Source: Reticulitermes speratus
Lineage: Eukaryota; Arthropoda; Insecta; Blattodea; Rhinotermitidae
Direction: 5' to 3'
DNA length: 64,000 nt
Assembly (NCBI GenBank): GCA_021186555.1
Contig: JAJKFL010000013.1
Span: 28,414,743 to 28,478,742, forward strand
Shown: one piece after another, positions 23,982-35,389 of the stretch
Numbering within the stretch: position 1 is the first letter of the stretch
Layout: every line of letters begins with the position of its first letter
Translations under genes and position numbers: made by a program
Notes under the pieces: generated by a model
What the model was told of the DNA's origin: nothing
What the model saw: the letters and a program-made list of their open reading frames with translations, nothing else
The model's database searches: none

Positions 23982-24144
23982 CTGCACAATAACTTTATAC
24001 ACTCCTACATGTTTCGTCTATCTGGGTCATCATTAGGGAGTCATCCTCCATAGACATAAGCAGCGTTCAGCGTGTCTCTGAATGGTAAAATGCACATTTA
24101 TCACAACCGTAGTCACTGCAGGAGTGTATAAAGTTATTGTGCAG
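23982..24144. mobile_element. Inverted-repeat element, 25-bp perfect arms
   Basis: CTGCACAATAACTTTATACA and five further bases at 23982-24006 are repeated exactly as the reverse complement at 24120-24144. Weaker inverted similarity continues outward (GTAAGTTT versus AAACTTGT). Just inside the left arm lies a copy of the CGAAACATGT motif. It has the same architecture as the 11.5-kb element. Non-coding. Confidence 0.7.
24007..24037 (-). repeat. Hammerhead-like motif, copy 3
   Basis: Minus strand: CTAATGATGACCC, a short loop, then AGACGAAACATGT. The 5' half has C-T-A in place of C-T-G. Confidence 0.4.
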
Positions 24145-24367
24145 CAGACTGAAACTTGTACTAATACATTCACAGCCTACCGTTGCATGGCATGGCACGT
24201 CCTAATTCTGCAGATGAACGAGACGGCCTGCAGGTATGGATAGCTGCGAACGTAGTGACTCAGCAGCTGCAGATAGCCGACAAGGGTTAATCCTCCATTT
24301 CCTGCGTTGGCCAGGGGGGGGGATCCTCATAAAAGGGCCAGTTTGTTTCAAAATGGTACACAGGAGG

Positions 24368-24560
24368 TCTTCGCTCTTCTCATAGTTGCGCGGCGTTGAT
24401 TGGCACTTAGTTACCGACGTTTCGGGACACCCTATCGGTCCAATATTGAAAGGTTAAAGCAGTCCAAGATGACCTTTGAAGATGGGATCGATAGGCTGTG
24501 CCGAAACGTCGGTAACTAATTACGAATCAACGCTGCGTAACGTCCCAGAAGAGCTAAGAC
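24368..24560. mobile_element. 193-bp palindromic element
   Basis: The left arm contains GTCTTCGCTCTTCT, GGCGTTGATT and TTAGTTACCGACGTTTCGG; the right arm carries their reverse complements (CCGAAACGTCGGTAACTAA, AATCAACGC, AGAAGAGCTAAGAC). Arms are about 70-75 bases around a spacer of about 45. Related elements lie at 30319-30455 and 48381-48497. A 106-codon frame here is incidental. Confidence 0.8.
24475..24512 (+). repeat. Hammerhead-like motif, copy 4
   Basis: TTGAAGATGGG, a loop, then GTGCCGAAACGTCGG, inside the right half of the palindrome. Confidence 0.35.
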
Positions 24561-27500
24561 TTGATTTTTACCGCTGCGGAATCCTGAATTCGCGCGTGCT
24601 GCACATGACGTTTGGATGGGCGCATTCTTGTGAGCTTTCGGGATTCGCAAAACGCGGGGGATTTTTTGACTGGCTGTGGCACTGTCAGCTTCTGACGACT
24701 TCCCTCCGCTGTATGGAGTTAGTTTTACTAGCGATGTTTCTCGTACGTCTTCTCTCCCTGTTGTCATGTACTTTCACAGAGTCCTTAAATTTTTAAGCAG
24801 AAGAGTCCAGGACCTAGATTTTTCTGCGACGCGTGTTTGCTGTGTTTACGACGCCCCCGTACATGGAAGGGAAAATGCGCTGGTGCCAAGAAAGTGGTCG
24901 GTCTAGTCACGTAAAAAACGAGTGTGTGGCACAGAGCCCACACACTCGATAAACATTTTCGTGGTGTTTTTAAGCAGTGTTGCCAGCGTTTAAGTATGCT
25001 ATATTTTTAAACTCTCAGCATTGCAGTTTTTCTTGCGGAAGTGGTACCGTACATATGTTTGATTGTAAAAGGGAAAATGGATTAAGTTCTTGGCCGCTCC
25101 CCGTTGTAAGGATTGGCGCCCTTCGTTTCATTTCGCCACACGTCCCTATTGTCTTCTGCCTTTTAGTTTCGTAATAGTCATAGGGAAGCTACGGATTCGT
25201 TTTATTCTTTACACAAGCTGTAGCCATTTCATTGGATAGCTTTTAGAACTATATTAGCATCTGTTGTTTCCCCCTTTTTACGTTTTTGACCCACCGTTCT
25301 GTACCCTGCGGCCAATCTGAGCAAACGCATTTCTGCCGTCTGCATTGTTTTCATTTGTTCTATCGACATCTAGTCTTCGGATTCGTATGAAGGTATAGGC
25401 CTGCGTTTGGCTCATGTAGGAGTGTTGAAATTGCATTACGTTATACCAGTCTTACAGAGCAGTTCCCATGATTCATTTTGTGATTGAGCCATATGATAAC
25501 TGGCACGTTCCATTGATTTTGTAACGGAATTGCAGTACCAAGTGCGAGTTATTTTTTAAAAATAGTTAAAGCTATGCGTTAGTTCGTGACCGACATATGA
25601 ATATCGTTCCAGCACTGACATTTCAGAGAGAGAGAGAGAAAACAAGGGAGATATGAGGGCGGTTTTCGTTCAGGGGAAGAAGAAAGAGGATCACTTTGTT
25701 AGAAGATTCCTAGGTTTTCCCCGCTCGTCCTTCTTGTAGGAGCAGTATGAAAATTAAGAAGTTAGAATGGTGAAGAGTCGTGGCTTGAAATACGTTTGAA
25801 AACTGACTTTCATCTAATTGTGTATAAGACTTCCTTTCCTACCCCACAGAGAACACACTTGTGCACTGTTAAGATCAATCATTTAATACTATTTATATTA
25901 CATAAAACAAATACACCCTGTGACAAAATGCAGGACTTCTTACTATTGCAGCAGATAGTACGTGTCTGACCACTGGGCCCTTAACGGTTAATAATTGGCT
26001 GTTGTGGTAGATATTTTGTTGAGTTCACGAAATATTATAAGGAAACAAGACACCATACAGTGCTAGACTGTACACTGATTACACTTATCAGTTAATATTT
26101 ATACGTGTATTACTGTGACGTAAATAGAAATTAACTATGGCATATCCGATGTCTATAACAAGCTATTCATTATTATGGGCTTTCATTTCCAACATCACCC
26201 GTATGAAGTGAAGTTCTCCTTTGCTGTCTTATATTGCTCGGCTGCAGTGCAGCTACGTTTTTTCTATAATATGACAGTGAAAGCAATTCGTAGTGTACTC
26301 ATTTGGATAAAAGTTTTAAACTTTTCGATAGGACAGTTTTGCGTTTGCTGTTCTTATAGATTGTCATTACCTCTTTCATAAACCTAACGGTTCTCTCTGT
26401 TGTCGAACATTCTTCCTTAATCGGCCAATTCCATGGGAAATTATATTACTATCTGTTTTAGTTTTTCTGTTATTACTTGGTGATAAGAGGCGAGCGTTGC
26501 TAAAAATGTGTAATACTGGCTTTGTAAAACGTACACCGTGAACATTTGGTTAGCAACAAACTACGACACATTCTTTTGAACACGTTTGACTATGTTAAGT
26601 TAAAGAAAAACACCGCGACAAATGCAAGTTGTATTGCGAGTGACACTGCTGGAGCTGTATACATTTCCAGACCGGCAGGTTTTATAAAATGGGATGATAT
26701 CTCTGAAATATATTTCTCGTCTCACGGTCTCACGGTGTGTTCTCAAATTTCTTCTGCTACTGAAATTTATAAGATTAGAAGTATATTTTCAAGACTTGTA
26801 CGTATTAGCTGTGTGCCTAACTCAAAAGTCCGTGTAACGTATTGCTATATAGACGGCCTGCAATATCGTGCTGTGTCGCTGTTTCCGTAAGACCAGCGGC
26901 CTAGAAAAGACCACGGATGGGTCGCAGTACAAAGGTATTACTTACAGTTGCGAGCAAGTGTATACACATTATTGTTCGTGTCTTTGTTTATTTAACGCAG
27001 CGATGTGATAGCTGTGAGTGACCGGATAATTGTCAATGATGGGGAGCAGTCGTGAGATATTGGAGATACTATCTTCGAATTTATCCAAATGAACAGAACG
27101 CAACGGCGAAAACTGCCAGTTAAGATTGCCAGTGTCAGGATCGAGATTCGAAGCCAAGATTTTCACATATACGAAGAACTGATGTCCCCAGTCGGTTTGT
27201 GGTGTTTTGTCTTCCATTGCTTTCTGATGAGCTAATAAGCCGTAGGTTTAACTCGGTAGCTTCGCAAGTTATACGTCGGCAGTCTTGTTTGCAGATGTCG
27301 GTTTGTGTTACGCGATACAGGCATACTTGATGTGTGGAAGATTATGGTCCTCGACATGACTACGAAGGGAACATTTAATTACCCGAGAAGACAATGAGAA
27401 CCTCGCATCTCACGTTTCAGTAGCTTATTACGAACACATTAGCCAACTTTGTAGGCGGATACACAATCAAATCCGCGTTCCTTAGCGATTTTGCCTGCAG

Positions 27501-27826
27501 TTCTGTTCGTGCCCAAGTTCTCTTCTGATGTGATCATATTTGTAGCCTGGCCCTTGTCATTATGTAGTCCAATTTACACGTTATTCTTGCAGTGCTGCAG
27601 CCCGATTTGAGGTTTGGTCTCCTCGCGGCGATTACTCTGTTCTAAATTTATTTTTAAACAATCAGTAGGACTTTATGAAATACGTAGGCAGTCTCCTAAA
27701 CACAGTATACCAGGATCCATTGTACAACAAACGCCTACATTTTAAATGCTTGACCTTTTTACATATTTTTGTTGTGTACATGGATTGCTAGTTCGGTTTT
27801 GTGAAGTGTCACTTTAGTGTGATTCC
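24561..27826. other. No supported gene
   Basis: Only short frames are present. The longest (26546-26890) starts at TTG and has no recognisable domain. A short GA repeat lies at 25626-25640. Confidence 0.5.
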
Positions 27827-27859
27827 CTGATGATGATCCCATAAGGGGTCGAAACATGT
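27827..27859 (+). repeat. Hammerhead-like motif, copy 5
   Basis: CTGATGATGATCCC, ATAA loop, GGGGTC, then GAAACATGT. One of the best-preserved copies; the stem GATCCC/GGGGTC has one wobble pair. Confidence 0.5.
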
Positions 27860-28420
27860 AGCAGTGTTCAACGTGATATTGTAATATAAAATATCTGGGA
27901 AAAATATAGTGCATTTTGTTGGGCAGAGTGTTGTGAGTTGAAATTAGGCCATCGCAAGGCACATGTGGGACAAATCAGAAAACTTTCGACACATAGGCCT
28001 ATGTCTATGCCTCCCGTTCGATCCCAGCTTTCGGGCGTTCCAGTATTGGCTACTCGCATCAGCATTTATCCACATGGTGTCGGGTTTTGATGAAACCTGT
28101 CTCATGCTGATCGCAAATGATGATTAATTCTTAACCGATGAATACTACGTGTATCATCAGCGTAATTTAAATGTGGCGTAGTAGGCTACTGCGCTACACA
28201 ATCATTACAGACGGAAGGACATCTAAACCTGTTTGCAGATTTTATCTGCGTCTGATCCATTTATCATGCCTGTGCATGTTGCAATGAAACTACTTAATAC
28301 TGGCATGAGTGACGGGCTGCTCGGCTCTGGCTTTTGCTCACGTTTTCACCTAAATGTCCAATGTTGCACTGTAGAACACACGCCACATTTGCCCTTTACT
28401 ATACAAATTCCAATTTCACT
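27860..28420. other. No supported gene
   Basis: Nothing recognised between the motif and the SINE duplication. Confidence 0.45.
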
Positions 28421-28434
28421 AAACATTTTAATTC

Positions 28435-28730
28435 GACAATGCCATGGCTCAGGCGGCTAGTCGCCGGCCTCTCACCACGGAGGCCCGTGTTCGATCCCGG
28501 GTCGGTCCACGTGGGATTTGCGGTGGACAAAGTGGCACTGGGACAGGTTTTTCCCCGAGTACTTCGGTTTCCCCCTGTCAATCTCATTCCACCGGTGCTC
28601 CATTACTTGGAAAAATTAAAAAAAAACTGATCATCTTTCTCTTCATCTTCATCACAGGCTTGCACAATAAGCCTTAAGGTTGCGGTGCGTCCGTAGTATC
28701 TGCTGCGGGGCCCTTCACCACAAAAAAAAG
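28435..28730 (+). repeat. tRNA-derived SINE, family B, full length and young
   Basis: The head contains an A box (TGGCTCAGGCGG), and GTGTTCGATCCCGGG gives box B. The body follows with GTGGGATTTGCGGTGGACAA and CCCCGAGTACTTCGG, then GCACAATAAGCCTTAAGG, ending in an A-rich tail. It is flanked by a perfect 14-bp direct repeat, AAACATTTTAATTC, at 28421-28434 and 28731-28744. At 296 bp it defines the family length. The perfect duplication indicates recent insertion. Translated copies give the misleading peptides seen across it; it is non-coding and relies on a LINE reverse transcriptase. Confidence 0.92.
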
Positions 28731-28744
28731 AAACATTTTAATTC

Positions 28745-29605
28745 ACTCTTCTGCTTTGCATCAATAGTTTCTTTCGACCACTCGTTATTACATTACATCA
28801 AACATCGATGCACCTACTGTGTAGTGAACATAACATATTTTTAATCACAGCAGGCAAAAATGTTTTAAGTTAGAACTTCCACTTGTTTGTTTCATATACG
28901 CTGTTGTTGATTATGAGGTCTGTTCCTCTGTTAACATTTGACATGCCCGTACTTCGTCTCTGTGACCTACGCAGTCTGAATATTTAATCTCGTAATAACG
29001 ACTCTGATTGTTTGCATCACAAGTGCGCAATCAATAGCTGTGTCATAAGGAGTGACACACTGTCAGTTGCGTAGCCATTTCTATATTAACTGTACAAATA
29101 TTAGGAAAATATGAATAAATTTTCTGTTTTAGAAAAGCTTTGGCAAGTCGCAGAATACGTATCTGCAGAGGGAATCGAACCCGAAGCCCCTCAGAACTGT
29201 GCAATTTAAACTAAAGTATAATGAGGCACAGCAACAGTCAAAATGCTGCCGATCAGAACATTCGGAGAGTTGGGCTTCATTATTGGGCTGTTAAAAGGGA
29301 ATGCCTAGGGGGCTAATGTGGATGTCAGACCTGAATAAGACAGCTTGTAGTACGGAGAATGTTAAAGCACTTTGTTTACTGTGTTGTCAAGTAGTGCCAT
29401 ATCAATATGTAGATATAATTACTGTTCTGTAACCGATGTAGCCGCAAGTATTGTCTGGGGAATGCCACGTGCTGAAGTGTACGTTCCGTCCCATATTTTG
29501 CAAGGATGGAGGAAGGATGAAGAACCACCTGTTTTCGTTGTTTTCTGTACGTAAGTTAAAGCCGTTGGATCGTATGTCAGACACAAGGGACACGTGAGTC
29601 GCCTT
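28745..29605. other. No supported gene
   Basis: A tRNA-like B-box remnant (minus strand, GGGTTCGATTCCCTCTGC) lies at about 29170-29185; nothing else. Confidence 0.4.
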
Positions 29606-29800
29606 CATTATGATAAATTCTGGAACGTTGAACACTGGGATTGTGGTTTCCAATCCAGCTCAGGGCCTGGAAGTATGTATGCATTCTTCATTATTTGTGT
29701 TGCTTTGTATAGGTAGAGGCTTTGCGAGAGGCCGATCCTCGGTCCAAGCAGTCCTTCTGAATGTCTGTAATGAATATTCTTAAAGGCTCGGGGCTGCGTT
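29606..29800 (-). repeat. Possible decayed SINE
   Basis: The minus-strand translation contains GLLGPRIGLSQSLYLYKATQ and PGPELDWKPQSQCS. I associate these with a tRNA-derived insect SINE whose box-B region is read as a peptide. Only one copy is present, so this is weak. Confidence 0.35.
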
Positions 29801-30318
29801 GTTGGCATGTAGTGCCAGTTAACCAGCTAAGTGATTGTTGTCTGAAATGTGCGGGATTTGTGAAGTTGGAAGTCACTTTAGGTATGGCATGGTTTAGAAT
29901 TCCGGATTTGTAAATGGGAAACTGTGGTGACTTGCAGTTACTGCGTGTTTGTGGATTCTTAGTTCCTTGGACTTCAGTCTGCGATTGCCCTAGCTTGGAG
30001 CGCTTTTCTTAGTGTACTTTCGTTGAAAATCCGGATATCTTGGCAGGCCATGGCCTGTGAGGAGGCTCTGTGGTTGTTAGTGAGAAAGAATAATAGGAAA
30101 TATATTTGCTTGTGAAGATGGCGTGAGTGTGGGCGTGTGTGTGTGGGCGAAAGAAAGTTCCGTAAAGTAGTAGCCAGAAATAAGTTTGGGGGAATATGTG
30201 CGTATGGAAGAGACTTGGAAGACCAGTGACGAGGAAAATTGCCAGATCGATGAATTCTTAGCATTAGAACTTCGCGAAGTATAAAACCTTGCTGTGTGTT
30301 TGAGACTTCCTTTCTTTT
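29801..30318. other. No supported gene
   Basis: Includes a short GTGTGTGTG-rich patch at about 30130-30145. Nothing else. Confidence 0.45.
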
Positions 30319-30455
30319 GAGATCTGCGCTCTTCTGAGATATTACGCGGCGTCGTGTGGTAATTGTTCACCGACGTTTCGGGACAACGTATCAGTTCCAT
30401 CATCAAGGGTCAAGAGTCCGAGGCCGCGTAATATCCCAGCAGAGCGCAGCTCTCG
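30319..30455. mobile_element. Palindromic element, partially deleted
   Basis: Arms GAGATCTGCGCTCTTCTGAG with ATATTACGCGG (30319-30349) and the inverted copy (30424-30455) match at about 29 of 32 positions. The inner part of the left arm, with ACCGACGTTTCGGG, has no partner on the right, so the right half has an internal deletion. It belongs to the family of the 24.4-kb element (shared GCTCTTCT...ACCGACGTTTCGGGAC). Confidence 0.75.
30370..30405 (-). repeat. Hammerhead-like motif, copy 6
   Basis: Minus strand: TTGATGATGGAAC, loop, GTTGTCCCGAAACGTCGG. Confidence 0.4.
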
Positions 30456-31013
30456 TGAACATCGCGGCGGAAGCCTAAAATCAAGGTTCCTTCCTTTTTT
30501 CTGTACTTGTGCCTGTTATTAGGCCTCTACTCTTCTAACGAACATTTCGTTACCTTCTAATATCGCACTGTGCTCCGACAGTAGTTCGGAAGCGACGCTC
30601 TGCATGTGTTTCATTTGTGTTAATTACACATGAGTTCACCCACAGTATTTGACTATTGAAAGCAACAACGTGGATAATTCACTTTTTTTCCAAAACATCT
30701 AATTTACTGGAATGTAATATTAGTTTCCACACCCGTCATCTACAGCAATGGTACGCGTATTTTACTGACACCGTTCGGGACATCGGCATTTTTGGGCTCT
30801 TGTGGGCAATCCTCAGTGAGATTCCTAAACAAACACCACGTGTTGATACACACAATTGCAGGGTCTTCTTCTGTTATTCGTTCGCTTTATTTAACCCTGT
30901 CTGATATAAAGATGAAACGAGACATGGTCATGTACAGCAAGTGAAACGCAGAGTAAGCCTTTATGGCATATCTTTTAATTGTATGTGTAGAAACGTCGTG
31001 TTTGTTGCGGTAA
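30456..31013. other. No supported gene
   Basis: Nothing recognised up to the hAT target duplication. Confidence 0.45.
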
Positions 31014-31021
31014 CTCTAGAG

Positions 31022-31503
31022 CAGTGGTTCCCAAAGTGGGCGGTACCGCCCCCTGGGGGGCGGTGGGATTACCGAGGTGGGCGCTAATAGGTACGAGAGG
31101 TGGAAGGGAGCGCTGTTATTATCACAGGGGGGCGCTAGTAGACAAGAAGTGCATTTATTTGTATAATAAAATTCAAATAAAGTAATTTTTGTGTTACAAA
31201 TAAAAAATGAACTAAATTTATTAGTATTTTAATTTATGAATCTTATTCAAGCACATATTATTTTTTATAAACTATTGCTAGATGAATTATTGTTAATCAT
31301 AAAAAATATAATAAATTTTAATTTATTAATGAACACATAAAACATTAAGTTTAACTCTTACAATTTTATTTAAACGATTTTTTAAATATAAAATAAAAGT
31401 GGAAACAAAAGCGCATTTATGTTTTTTAAAAAAGGTAGGGGGGCGCTGTGGGTGTGCATATGGATCCAAGGGGGCGGTGGACCGAAACGTTTGGGAACCA
31501 CTG
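31022..31503. mobile_element. hAT-type miniature element (MITE), 482 bp
   Basis: Terminal inverted repeats CAGTGGTTCCCAAA (31022-31035) and its exact complement (31490-31503) are the classic hAT terminal motif. The element is flanked by a perfect 8-bp target duplication, CTCTAGAG (31014-31021 and 31504-31511). The duplication has TA at its centre, as in Buster-group insertions. Subterminal regions are rich in GGGGGGCGCT/GGGCGCT words, while the interior (31150-31430) is very AT-rich. There is no open frame of note, so it depends on a hAT transposase elsewhere. The intact duplication suggests a fairly recent insertion. Confidence 0.93.
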
Positions 31504-31507
31504 CTCT

Positions 31508-31537
31508 AGAGGATGACCCAAAGGATCGAAACGTGTC
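31508..31537 (+). repeat. Hammerhead-like motif, copy 7, abutting the hAT element
   Basis: AGAGGATGACCC, AAAGGATCGAAACGTGTCG. The hAT duplication lies directly at its 5' side, so the MITE appears to have inserted at the start of this motif. Confidence 0.4.
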
Positions 31538-32557
31538 GAGGCCGCGAATGGTGTTAATAAAGTGATTATTTGTGTTATGTTTAGGTGGTTGGTTTGAATT
31601 ATATTGTTTAATTTACGGGACTCCATTTGAGGAAATGTTACACAAAAGCAATGTGGTTACAAAGAATTTATAAAGTGACAAAAAAAGAGGAATTTGTGGC
31701 AAGGGGAGTGGAACTGATACCTGTTTTAGAGCACGGTGTCTTCGAGGTTGGAATTCGCAAAAGGACTCAAGAGAAGTAAAAGAAGAAGAAGAAGCCCCCT
31801 TAATGCTGTTATGGCCTCCGAAATATCACTTTGTTATATTCAATAACATCTCTTCCTTAAATAAATACCACTGGCATCCAGATACGACCGTTCGTGTAAC
31901 TCGAAGATATTTAGAATAAACTGATAAATGAGAGGCCCACACTCTTTTAAGAAAATTATTGTAGTCATTGTATAGACTGGTGTGGGGTTTCCTGAAATGA
32001 TTAATTACGCTTCTTGGAGCCTGCAGAGTACTTTCCTTTGTCGTTATGTGAATCAATTTATCTCCTTTGTTAGAAAGACGTAGATCGCCCGCACTTGTGT
32101 ATTTGAGTGCATGAAGCAACAACCACAGTCGTTTAAAATTTCATGACCTGTTTCTTATTAACAGTTGTATAAGACGCCAGGCATTCACCACTTATTCTTA
32201 AACTCTACCTTGTTTTATGATGACAAATCGTCTGATGTGTTACCAATGTTGACTAATTTGTGATGGATTCCAGAAACCAATATTTGTTCTGGGCGAGGGC
32301 TGCACTTGGGTATTTGAGTTTTTAGTTGGTTTCACGCTCGTTCTGCCTATTATTTTGTCTTGTTTTGTTGGTTACAAAGGGAAAACAGCTGTGAAATTGT
32401 GTTGGGGTTCTTGTCATCAGAACCTTTATCAATCTCTCAAAACCAGATACTAGACAGGCTGTATGTTTCCTGTTTACCACTTTGACGTACAAAGTGTGCT
32501 GTAAGCTTTTACAGTGTTTTATGTACAACGCTTACTGAGAGCTATAAAAAGCATAGG

Positions 32558-32588
<31 letters not shown>

Positions 32589-33325
32589 GGAGGGGGAGAG
32601 ATGCACATTTGTGCGGTGAAATGTTCACGTGAGGTGTGTATGGCCTGCCGTTCATCTGCCTCTTCTCAGAGTAACGTTATGAACAGATAGAACGGTCGAA
32701 ATTAATTTTTCGTTTGTATTAGTGGAACCGGTCTATGTGAGCTTTGAAAATATTGTTTGGACAAGCTCGATTTGGTTTTATCAGCAGATTTATTTCGTTT
32801 CGTGTATTAATTTCTGCCACATTCGCTTACAGCACTGAGGTCTTAATTTCACATTTATGGTGCAACTTATCTTACTGTTCTGCAGTGCTTTGATGCTACC
32901 TTGAAATCAGCCACGATCTTTTCTTTTGTCCAGGAAAGCACAGTACTCAAATGCCGATTCTCATTTTTGTGCATGTAACAGTCGAAATTTTCGCCATCAT
33001 TGGAAATGAGTTAGCGTGAATGTAGTTTCCTGTCTCGCTGTATTAACGCAAATGCAACTACGCCTGATGTCAGGAATAGTCCTCAAACAGTTTCTTATGA
33101 ATTCTTTCACGTAATGCATAAGGTGAACTAAAAATAGCGGCCAGTTTGTTTCCGCCTCATTTATCTGGCATTAGAACATTTGTGACACTAACAGCGTTAA
33201 TTCTGTTTAGGGAGATAAATACAGTGAGTGTTAAAATGCTTAGTGTCTGAATGTTACAGCGTGTGGTACATGTAGTTACCACTGCACTTTAAAAAGTATA
33301 GTTCCGTTTATGTTTTCGTCTTTTG
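31538..33325. other. No supported gene; GT microsatellite
   Basis: A GA-rich patch (AAGAAGAAGAAGAAG) lies at about 31780, and GT repeats at 32557-32590. No exon seen. Confidence 0.5.
32557..32590. repeat. (GT)n microsatellite
   Basis: About 34 bases of GT units with one TTT interruption, followed by GGGAGGGGGAGAG. Confidence 0.9.
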
Positions 33326-33340
33326 AACTGCATTTCGCCG

Positions 33341-33574
33341 TTATCGGTGGCCGCGCGGCCTAAGGCGTGGGTTTGCGGCTACTGGTTTGCTGGGAATGCG
33401 GTTTCGAATCCCGCTGAAGGCATGGATGTTTGTCTGTCGTGTTTGTTGTGTGTTGTGTAGGTAGCGGCCTCTGCGACGGGCTGATCACTCGTCCAGAGGA
33501 GGATGGGGTGCAACGGTAACCTTCTACACCTACAGTGAATAGGTAGAAGAGGTCTGACTAAGAAACAAAGAAAT
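33341..33574 (+). repeat. tRNA-derived SINE, family A
   Basis: Head GGTGGCCGCGCGGCCTAAGG, box B GGTTTCGAATCC, then CATGGATGTTTGTCTG and CCAGAGGAGGATGGGG. Flanks AACTGCATTTCGCCG (33326-33340) and AACCGCATTTCGCTG (33575-33589) differ at two of 15 bases and fit a target-site duplication. The distal body differs from the 5.8-kb copy after the GTCCAGAGGAG word, and the tail is AAGAAACAAAGAAAT instead of a simple A run. Confidence 0.8.
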
Positions 33575-33589
33575 AACCGCATTTCGCTG

Positions 33590-34373
33590 TGACTGCCTTG
33601 CTATAATATATCTTCTCACTTAGATCGTGTTGTGTGGAATGATTGAAAACACTGTTTGTGACGTGAATATTGTGCGGTGTAAAGTTTGATTTTAGAAATG
33701 GGTTTGAACTGTTGCCGTGGTTTGTATGAAGATATGCACTTAAATTGCAACCGGATGCGATTTATGAAATAACAGAAATTCAATTATTTTTCTTACACCC
33801 GTGGGATAAATTTGACACTGAAACAACTGTGAATGTAAACAATCAAGCACAATACATCAGTTCAGGTTTCGCGATGCTGCTGATGGATTTCGTTTCCATT
33901 GACGACCGCCGTTCGTGTTTGTCTCTGCTCGATGCTCTGCTATGTATTTGCGCCCTTGTTTCTGTGTTTACTAGCGTTCCTTTCACTTCCCCATGAGACT
34001 CGCACACATGGTCACAGATGCACATGTCTATCCAGCCTCATATGGATGAAACGAGGGACTGTACTTTAAATGTATTTGTGATTTTGTATCGCGTCTTTTC
34101 GTGTAGTTTCTTTCCAGAAAGATTTAACGTTATGCAAGTTCTAATAAAATTCTATCAAAAGGAGGCGTATTATTTTTCAAAGTGATTTTCGATCCTTGTA
34201 GTTATAGTGTCGATAAAGGTGATAAAAATAAGATCATTACTGCAGAAGCGTGACTTAAATATTTCATCTTTGTGGCCCATTTTCACTTGTCAGAGGCCTT
34301 CATACTGCTGCAGCTGCAAATAGTGCTACTACTATTACTACTTCGTCTAGTGATAGGCTACTGCTGCTATAGT
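33590..34373. other. No supported gene
   Basis: Nothing recognised before the TTA repeat. Confidence 0.45.
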
Positions 34374-34374
34374 A

Positions 34375-34407
<33 letters not shown>

Positions 34408-34410
34408 TAC
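34374..34410. repeat. (TTA)n microsatellite, LINE tail
   Basis: About 34 bases of TTA. On the minus strand it directly follows the LINE 3' UTR at 34411-34720, so it is probably the LINE's own (TAA)n tail. Confidence 0.9.
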
Positions 34411-34720
34411 TTAAGTAACTGCATGGAGCAAGTCTTCCTTGAGGAGCTAATACTTCTTAAGCTAGCCAACAAATTCCCCTAATTGTGTGAAACCCGAATT
34501 TTCATTACCGTGTTTACAAGAGCCCGCTACTGGCCCCGATCCTGAGCCAGATGAGTTCAATACACACGATCCTATCCTATTTCTTTGCGATCTATTTCGA
34601 TATTATCCTTCCATCTACTCTAGGCCTTCAAGACTGTCTCCTTCCTTCAGACGTTTCAACTAAAATTCTGTAAGGATTTCTTTCCTCTCTTATGCTTGCC
34701 CAGCCCATCTTTTGTAATAT
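34411..34720 (-). pseudogene. LINE 3' end, recurrent family (copy 4)
   Basis: Minus-strand translation, in shifting frames, gives remnants of the shared ending. WLRIGASSGLL corresponds to W-LAQDR..WRAL, and KFGFHTI to the MNLRVP region. The 3' UTR words CTCCTCAAGGAAGACTTGC and TCCATGCAGTTACTTAAGTA then match the copies at 40123 and 56440. Several stops and frameshifts are present, so it is dead. Confidence 0.65.
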
Positions 34721-34784
34721 ATGTAATATATCAAACAAATACAAGTCAGTGTCATTTAAACACCGCTTATTTTGTTACCTCTTT

Positions 34785-35106
34785 ATGCATGTTGTTGTTG
34801 TTTGTCCCTGTCGCTCCAACGTGGAGCATAGGGACCTCCTTTCGGAGGTTTCTATAGTCATGTGCGTTGATGTAGTGAGTGACTAGCCCACTGCCGTACA
34901 AGTTCCACTCAATCCTGATGTGACTGCCACAGCCATCTGGCAGGCAGTCAGGAGACTTGGGTGAGAAATGGCCGCTGAATTTTGCTTACGAAACATTTCT
35001 ATTCTACACATTCTAACTACGACATGGGACCGACGGCTTTACTTCCCCTCCGAAGGAAGTGGTGCTCCGGATTTTTATCACCCGTAAAAATCCATCGTCC
35101 TCGGCC
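34785..35106 (-). repeat. Interspersed repeat family F, distal part
   Basis: A plus-strand frame over this part reads YDMGPTALLPLRRKWCSGFL and SPVKIHRPRP, a peptide I associate with a common cockroach/termite repeat. It would normally continue into the tRNA-like segment now found at 35325-35389. The repeat is interrupted by a family A SINE. Confidence 0.55.
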
Positions 35107-35324
35107 GTTTTTTTTTTTCTTTTTTGCTAATTCCTGGGTTTTCCCTTTTGATCCATTTTTGTTCTGTATTAATCCTTTTTCGTCCTTTCATGTCACTTAC
35201 GTCCACAACCGTCTTTTTACAACACAACACAAACATCCATGCCCCCGGTGGGATTCGAACCCACGATCCTAGTAAGCGAGCGGCTGAAGACCCACGCCTT
35301 AGACCGCACGGCCACTGGGATCGG
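35107..35324 (-). repeat. SINE family A inserted in repeat F
   Basis: The T-rich stretch at 35107-35126 is the A-rich tail on the minus strand. The head at 35231-35324 reads CCGATCCCAGTGGCCGTGCG with box B GGGTTCGAATCC. The middle differs from other family A copies. It splits repeat F; no clear target duplication was found at the junctions. Confidence 0.65.
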
Positions 35325-35389
35325 CATCGAACCCGCGAACCTTGGGTCCAGTGGCGAGCACGCTAACCACTAGTCCACCGAGGGCGACC
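35325..35389 (-). repeat. tRNA-like head of repeat F
   Basis: Minus strand: GCCCTCGGTGGACTAGTGG (A-box region), GCGTGCTCGCCACTGGAC and box-B-like CGGGTTCGATG. It looks like a second tRNA unit stuck to the family A head, but it is better read as the displaced head of repeat F. Confidence 0.55.

Noticed and set aside
26546..26890. 114-codon frame
   Set aside because: Begins at TTG, with no domain or splice context.
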